From Planctomycetota bacterium (GTDB lineage Bacteria; Planctomycetota; Phycisphaerae; SM23-33; FEN-1343): a DNA stretch of 32,948 bases. The number at the start of each line of letters is the position of its first letter. Position 1 is the first letter of the stretch. Below the pieces are notes generated by a model. The model was given only the letters and a program-made list of their open reading frames with translations. It was not told where the DNA came from and made no database searches. This document shows, piece by piece, positions 30,646 to 32,948 of this stretch. The position numbers and the translations under genes are program-made. The DNA lies in assembly GCA_012514895.1 (NCBI GenBank), contig JAAYZK010000121.1:1-32948 (forward strand), read 5' to 3'.

Positions 30646-32948
30646 TCAACGGGCCCGCTCCCCCTGCGCGGGCGTCTCCGCTGCCAGGATCCGGCGAATG
30701 TGCGTGGAAAGCTGGGCGATCTCCCAGGTTTCGTGGTCCTTCGAAGCGCTCGCCCAGAAGCCCGAGCGGATGTGGGTGACTCGCCCGTCGCGGCCGATGA
30801 AGATCGTCGTCGGGTAGCCGGAGAAGTGCTCCAGCCCCTCGATGACGGACATCACGTGGTCGTGGGCGGTGCTTCCGCCGACCAGGATCGGGTAGTCCGC
30901 CCCGGTCCGCCGGGCGAAGGCGCGGGCGCCGGCAAGCTGCTGCTCGGCGGTGCCGCGCTCGAACGCGATGCCCACGACCTCCAGGCCCTCCGGCCCGTAC
31001 TGCCGCCTGGCCTGCATGAGATACGGGACCTCCTCCACGCAGCCGGCGCACCAGGAACCGCCGATGGCGACGATCACGGCCTTGCCTTTGAACCGCGGCT
31101 GATCCAGGGACACCGTGTTGCCGTCGAGGTCCTTCAGCGAGAAGCGGATGCGCGAGTCTCTCGCCGATTCGGCGCCCAGCGCCAGCGCCGAGGCCGTCCC
31201 CAGCGCGGCCCAGTCGGACGGCAGGTCCACCAAGTCGCTCCGGCGGGCCGTCAGCGCGATCGGACCCGAGGCCGGATCCAGCCGCTTCCAGGCGCACAGG
31301 ACGTTCGGCTCGGGCAGGAGGAACAGTGAAAAGGGCTCGCCCGACACGAGCCGATCGGCCGTGAACTCGCCGTTCGCGCCGGTTCGCGGCAGGTCGCCCA
31401 GGTCGTAAGGTCGGAAGGATTCGCAGCCGTACCCATAGGGAAGGTCCGCCGCCGGCCGGCCATCCTCGAAGACGATCCTCCCCTCGCAGGTCGCCAGGGC
31501 CCGGACCTTCAGCGGCGCGATCTCCGCAAGCCGGCCGGCGGCCGCCTCGTAGCAGCCGCTCTCGACCGGAAGATACCGGCGGTCCTTGACCTTCACGCGA
31601 TAGCGAAGGGCCGGGCGGACGGTGAAGGCGTACTGTCCCGCCGCGTCGGTTGAGGCGTCCCGATCAGACTCGTATCCGAAGTCCGGGCGTTCAGGATCAC
31701 GGAAGTACCACAAGACGACGCGCACCCCGTCGACCGGGTCGCCCTCCTGGTCCACGACCGTCCCGGCGAGCATGGCCGAATCCGCCTTGACGGCCGGTTG
31801 GCTGACCGCCTGAGACGCCGGCGCATCGGTCACCGGCTCGAGCCTGCCGTCGCGGACGGTCGCCCAGTCGCCGTCATCGCCCAGGGCGCCATCCCAGACG
31901 CGGGCGCCCTCGGGGAAGTCGACCTGGAAGAGGCTGTCATCCACGGCGGGGTTGAAGATCACCGCCCCCACCGTCGTGCGCTCGACGAGTGTGGATCGGA
32001 CGGCGCCCTGCGGATCGGCCGGACTGAAATCCCTGCGCTGGGCCGACGCGACGTACCACCGTCCCTCGCCGTAGTCCTTCCACGTCAGCTCGACGACGTA
32101 GTAGGTCCTCGAGCCATCCGCCGTGGCGGCCTCCATCCGGCGGATGCGGTGGCCCCGCGAGCGGTCCAGCGTCAGGTGGTACACCACCTCACTGGTGGGG
32201 GCCTTGAACGTCAGCACCGCCGCATCGCCCTCCAGGCCCACCTTGCCGGACACCTGCCACGCTTTCAGGCCCCCGGGATCCTCCAGGGGCACATGCAGTT
32301 GAAAGAGGCTCTGCCGGAGCAGTCCGGCGTTCCTGCGTCCGGCTCCCCTGTCCAGCGGGTGCTGCCACCCGAGGAACGGACGGTCCTGCCGCGTGTGGCG
32401 CGTCGTCAGGTTCCGATAGCGCACACCATCGAACACCGCCACCGCATCGTGCTCAACGATCGCATCGTCCTGCCAGGCGGGCTGGTAGGTGATCAGCCTC
32501 TCCTCGACGCGGCTGCGGGCCCCATCGACGGTCGCCGCATACCGCCACCGCGTCGCCGGCGGGGGCGACGAGGGCGTCGGACCCCAGGCCATGGCGCCCG
32601 ACGACGCCCGCTCGGTCACCCACTCGACACGCAGCCTCTCGCTCAGCCGCAGGCTCGCGCGGGCGGCCTCGACCATCGCCCGGACCTCCGCTTCCGTGGC
32701 GTCCCGGGTCGGCTCGGGGGCGCCGGCCGGGGCGGTTGACTCATCCTGGCGCACAGCAGGATGCGGGGGCTCCTGCGGCGCCTGCGCCTCGCCGGCCCTG
32801 ACGGCCGCCAGGGGCACGAGCACGGCCGCGACGAGAACGACGGCGGCGAGCACCCCCCAGCCCGTCAGGGCGCGGCGGCTGCGGCGGGGGTCGAGGATCG
32901 CCCGCAGGCGGCCTTCGAGCCGCCCCGGACGGGCCATGGCCACGGCGG
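30646..32948 (-). CDS. C-terminal part of a BlaR1/M56-type protein fused to a thioredoxin-like domain (5' end outside window)
   Basis: The visible ~766 residues start at the window edge with the frame still open. The first 25 (MARPGRLEGRLRAILDPRRSRR) match the end of the M56 peptidase domain of BlaR1-like sensors, so the zinc-protease part must lie upstream outside the window. One membrane helix follows (about 27-48), then a Pro/Ala linker, a LolA/RseB-like beta region (about 100-345, tentative), a carboxypeptidase-regulatory-like beta domain (about 391-450; LAGTVVDQEGDPVDGVRVVL), and a TlpA-like thioredoxin domain (about 600-755) with the active site WCAGC (Cys632, Cys635). It may sense envelope stress or handle redox at the membrane. 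Numbering is from the GTG at 32943, which is probably not the true start. Confidence 0.78.
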   Translation of the reverse strand, partial: AVAMARPGRLEGRLRAILDPRRSRRALTGWGVLAAVVLVAAVLVPLAAVRAGEAQAPQEPPHPAVRQDESTAPAGAPEPTRDATEAEVRAMVEAARASLRLSERLRVEWVTERASSGAMAWGPTPSSPPPATRWRYAATVDGARSRVEERLITYQPAWQDDAIVEHDAVAVFDGVRYRNLTTRHTRQDRPFLGWQHPLDRGAGRRNAGLLRQSLFQLHVPLEDPGGLKAWQVSGKVGLEGDAAVLTFKAPTSEVVYHLTLDRSRGHRIRRMEAATADGSRTYYVVELTWKDYGEGRWYVASAQRRDFSPADPQGAVRSTLVERTTVGAVIFNPAVDDSLFQVDFPEGARVWDGALGDDGDWATVRDGRLEPVTDAPASQAVSQPAVKADSAMLAGTVVDQEGDPVDGVRVVLWYFRDPERPDFGYESDRDASTDAAGQYAFTVRPALRYRVKVKDRRYLPVESGCYEAAAGRLAEIAPLKVRALATCEGRIVFEDGRPAADLPYGYGCESFRPYDLGDLPRTGANGEFTADRLVSGEPFSLFLLPEPNVLCAWKRLDPASGPIALTARRSDLVDLPSDWAALGTASALALGAESARDSRIRFSLKDLDGNTVSLDQPRFKGKAVIVAIGGSWCAGCVEEVPYLMQARRQYGPEGLEVVGIAFERGTAEQQLAGARAFARRTGADYPILVGGSTAHDHVMSVIEGLEHFSGYPTTIFIGRDGRVTHIRSGFWASASKDHETWEIAQLSTHIRRILAAETPAQGERAR

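Overview
The window is high-GC bacterial DNA. It looks like a chromosome segment from a planctomycete, probably a Phycisphaerae-type lineage. This is an inference from several traits: secreted proteins with PKD and dockerin-like modules, a protein that joins the tail of a BlaR1/M56 protease to a thioredoxin domain, a DUF4416 gene, a small HNH protein of a type common in that phylum, and palindrome-rich intergenic DNA. There are no phage genes, no insertion sequence with a transposase, and no CRISPR array.

Layout. 1-3.5 kb: a PIG-L/LmbE deacetylase converges on a secreted PKD protein, followed by tRNA-Thr(CGU), an HNH nuclease and tRNA-Glu(CUC). 3.5-8.8 kb: a repeat-rich spacer, then hisD-hisC-hisB, a compact multi-hairpin element, tgt and a DUF4416 gene. 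8.8-12.6 kb: a polyprenyl-phosphate sugar-1-phosphate transferase overlapping a Wzy/WaaL-type O-antigen ligase-TPR fusion, which together suggest surface-glycan synthesis. 12.6-23.6 kb, all on the minus strand: yebC and then, read in transcription order from 23.6 kb downwards, nusA-infB-DUF503-rbfA-HhH protein-hisG-TPR lipoprotein, with gaps of 1 to 42 bases or small overlaps. 24.3-26.8 kb: a LysM lipoprotein overlapping recG. 26.8-27.3 kb: a REP-like palindrome cluster. 27.3-30.4 kb: a 1023-residue secreted PKD/dockerin-like protein. 30.6 kb to the edge: the C-terminal part of an M56-thioredoxin protein whose start lies outside the window.

How the genes work together. The minus-strand block is a transcription/translation operon (NusA, IF-2, RbfA) that also carries hisG, so the first histidine enzyme is physically separated from hisDCB. 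No rimP, truB or rpsO is seen next to nusA/infB/rbfA.

The most striking unexplained feature lies directly upstream of nusA, at about 23697-24025 on the minus strand. It has a consensus promoter (TTGACA, 16 bases, TATAAT), about 330 bases of strongly structured non-coding sequence, and an intrinsic terminator with a run of eight U. The terminator lies about 57 bases before the nusA start codon. It is either an unrecognised independent small RNA or a long attenuator leader of the nusA operon. It does not match the signatures of tmRNA, RNase P RNA, SRP RNA or 5S rRNA that I can recall.
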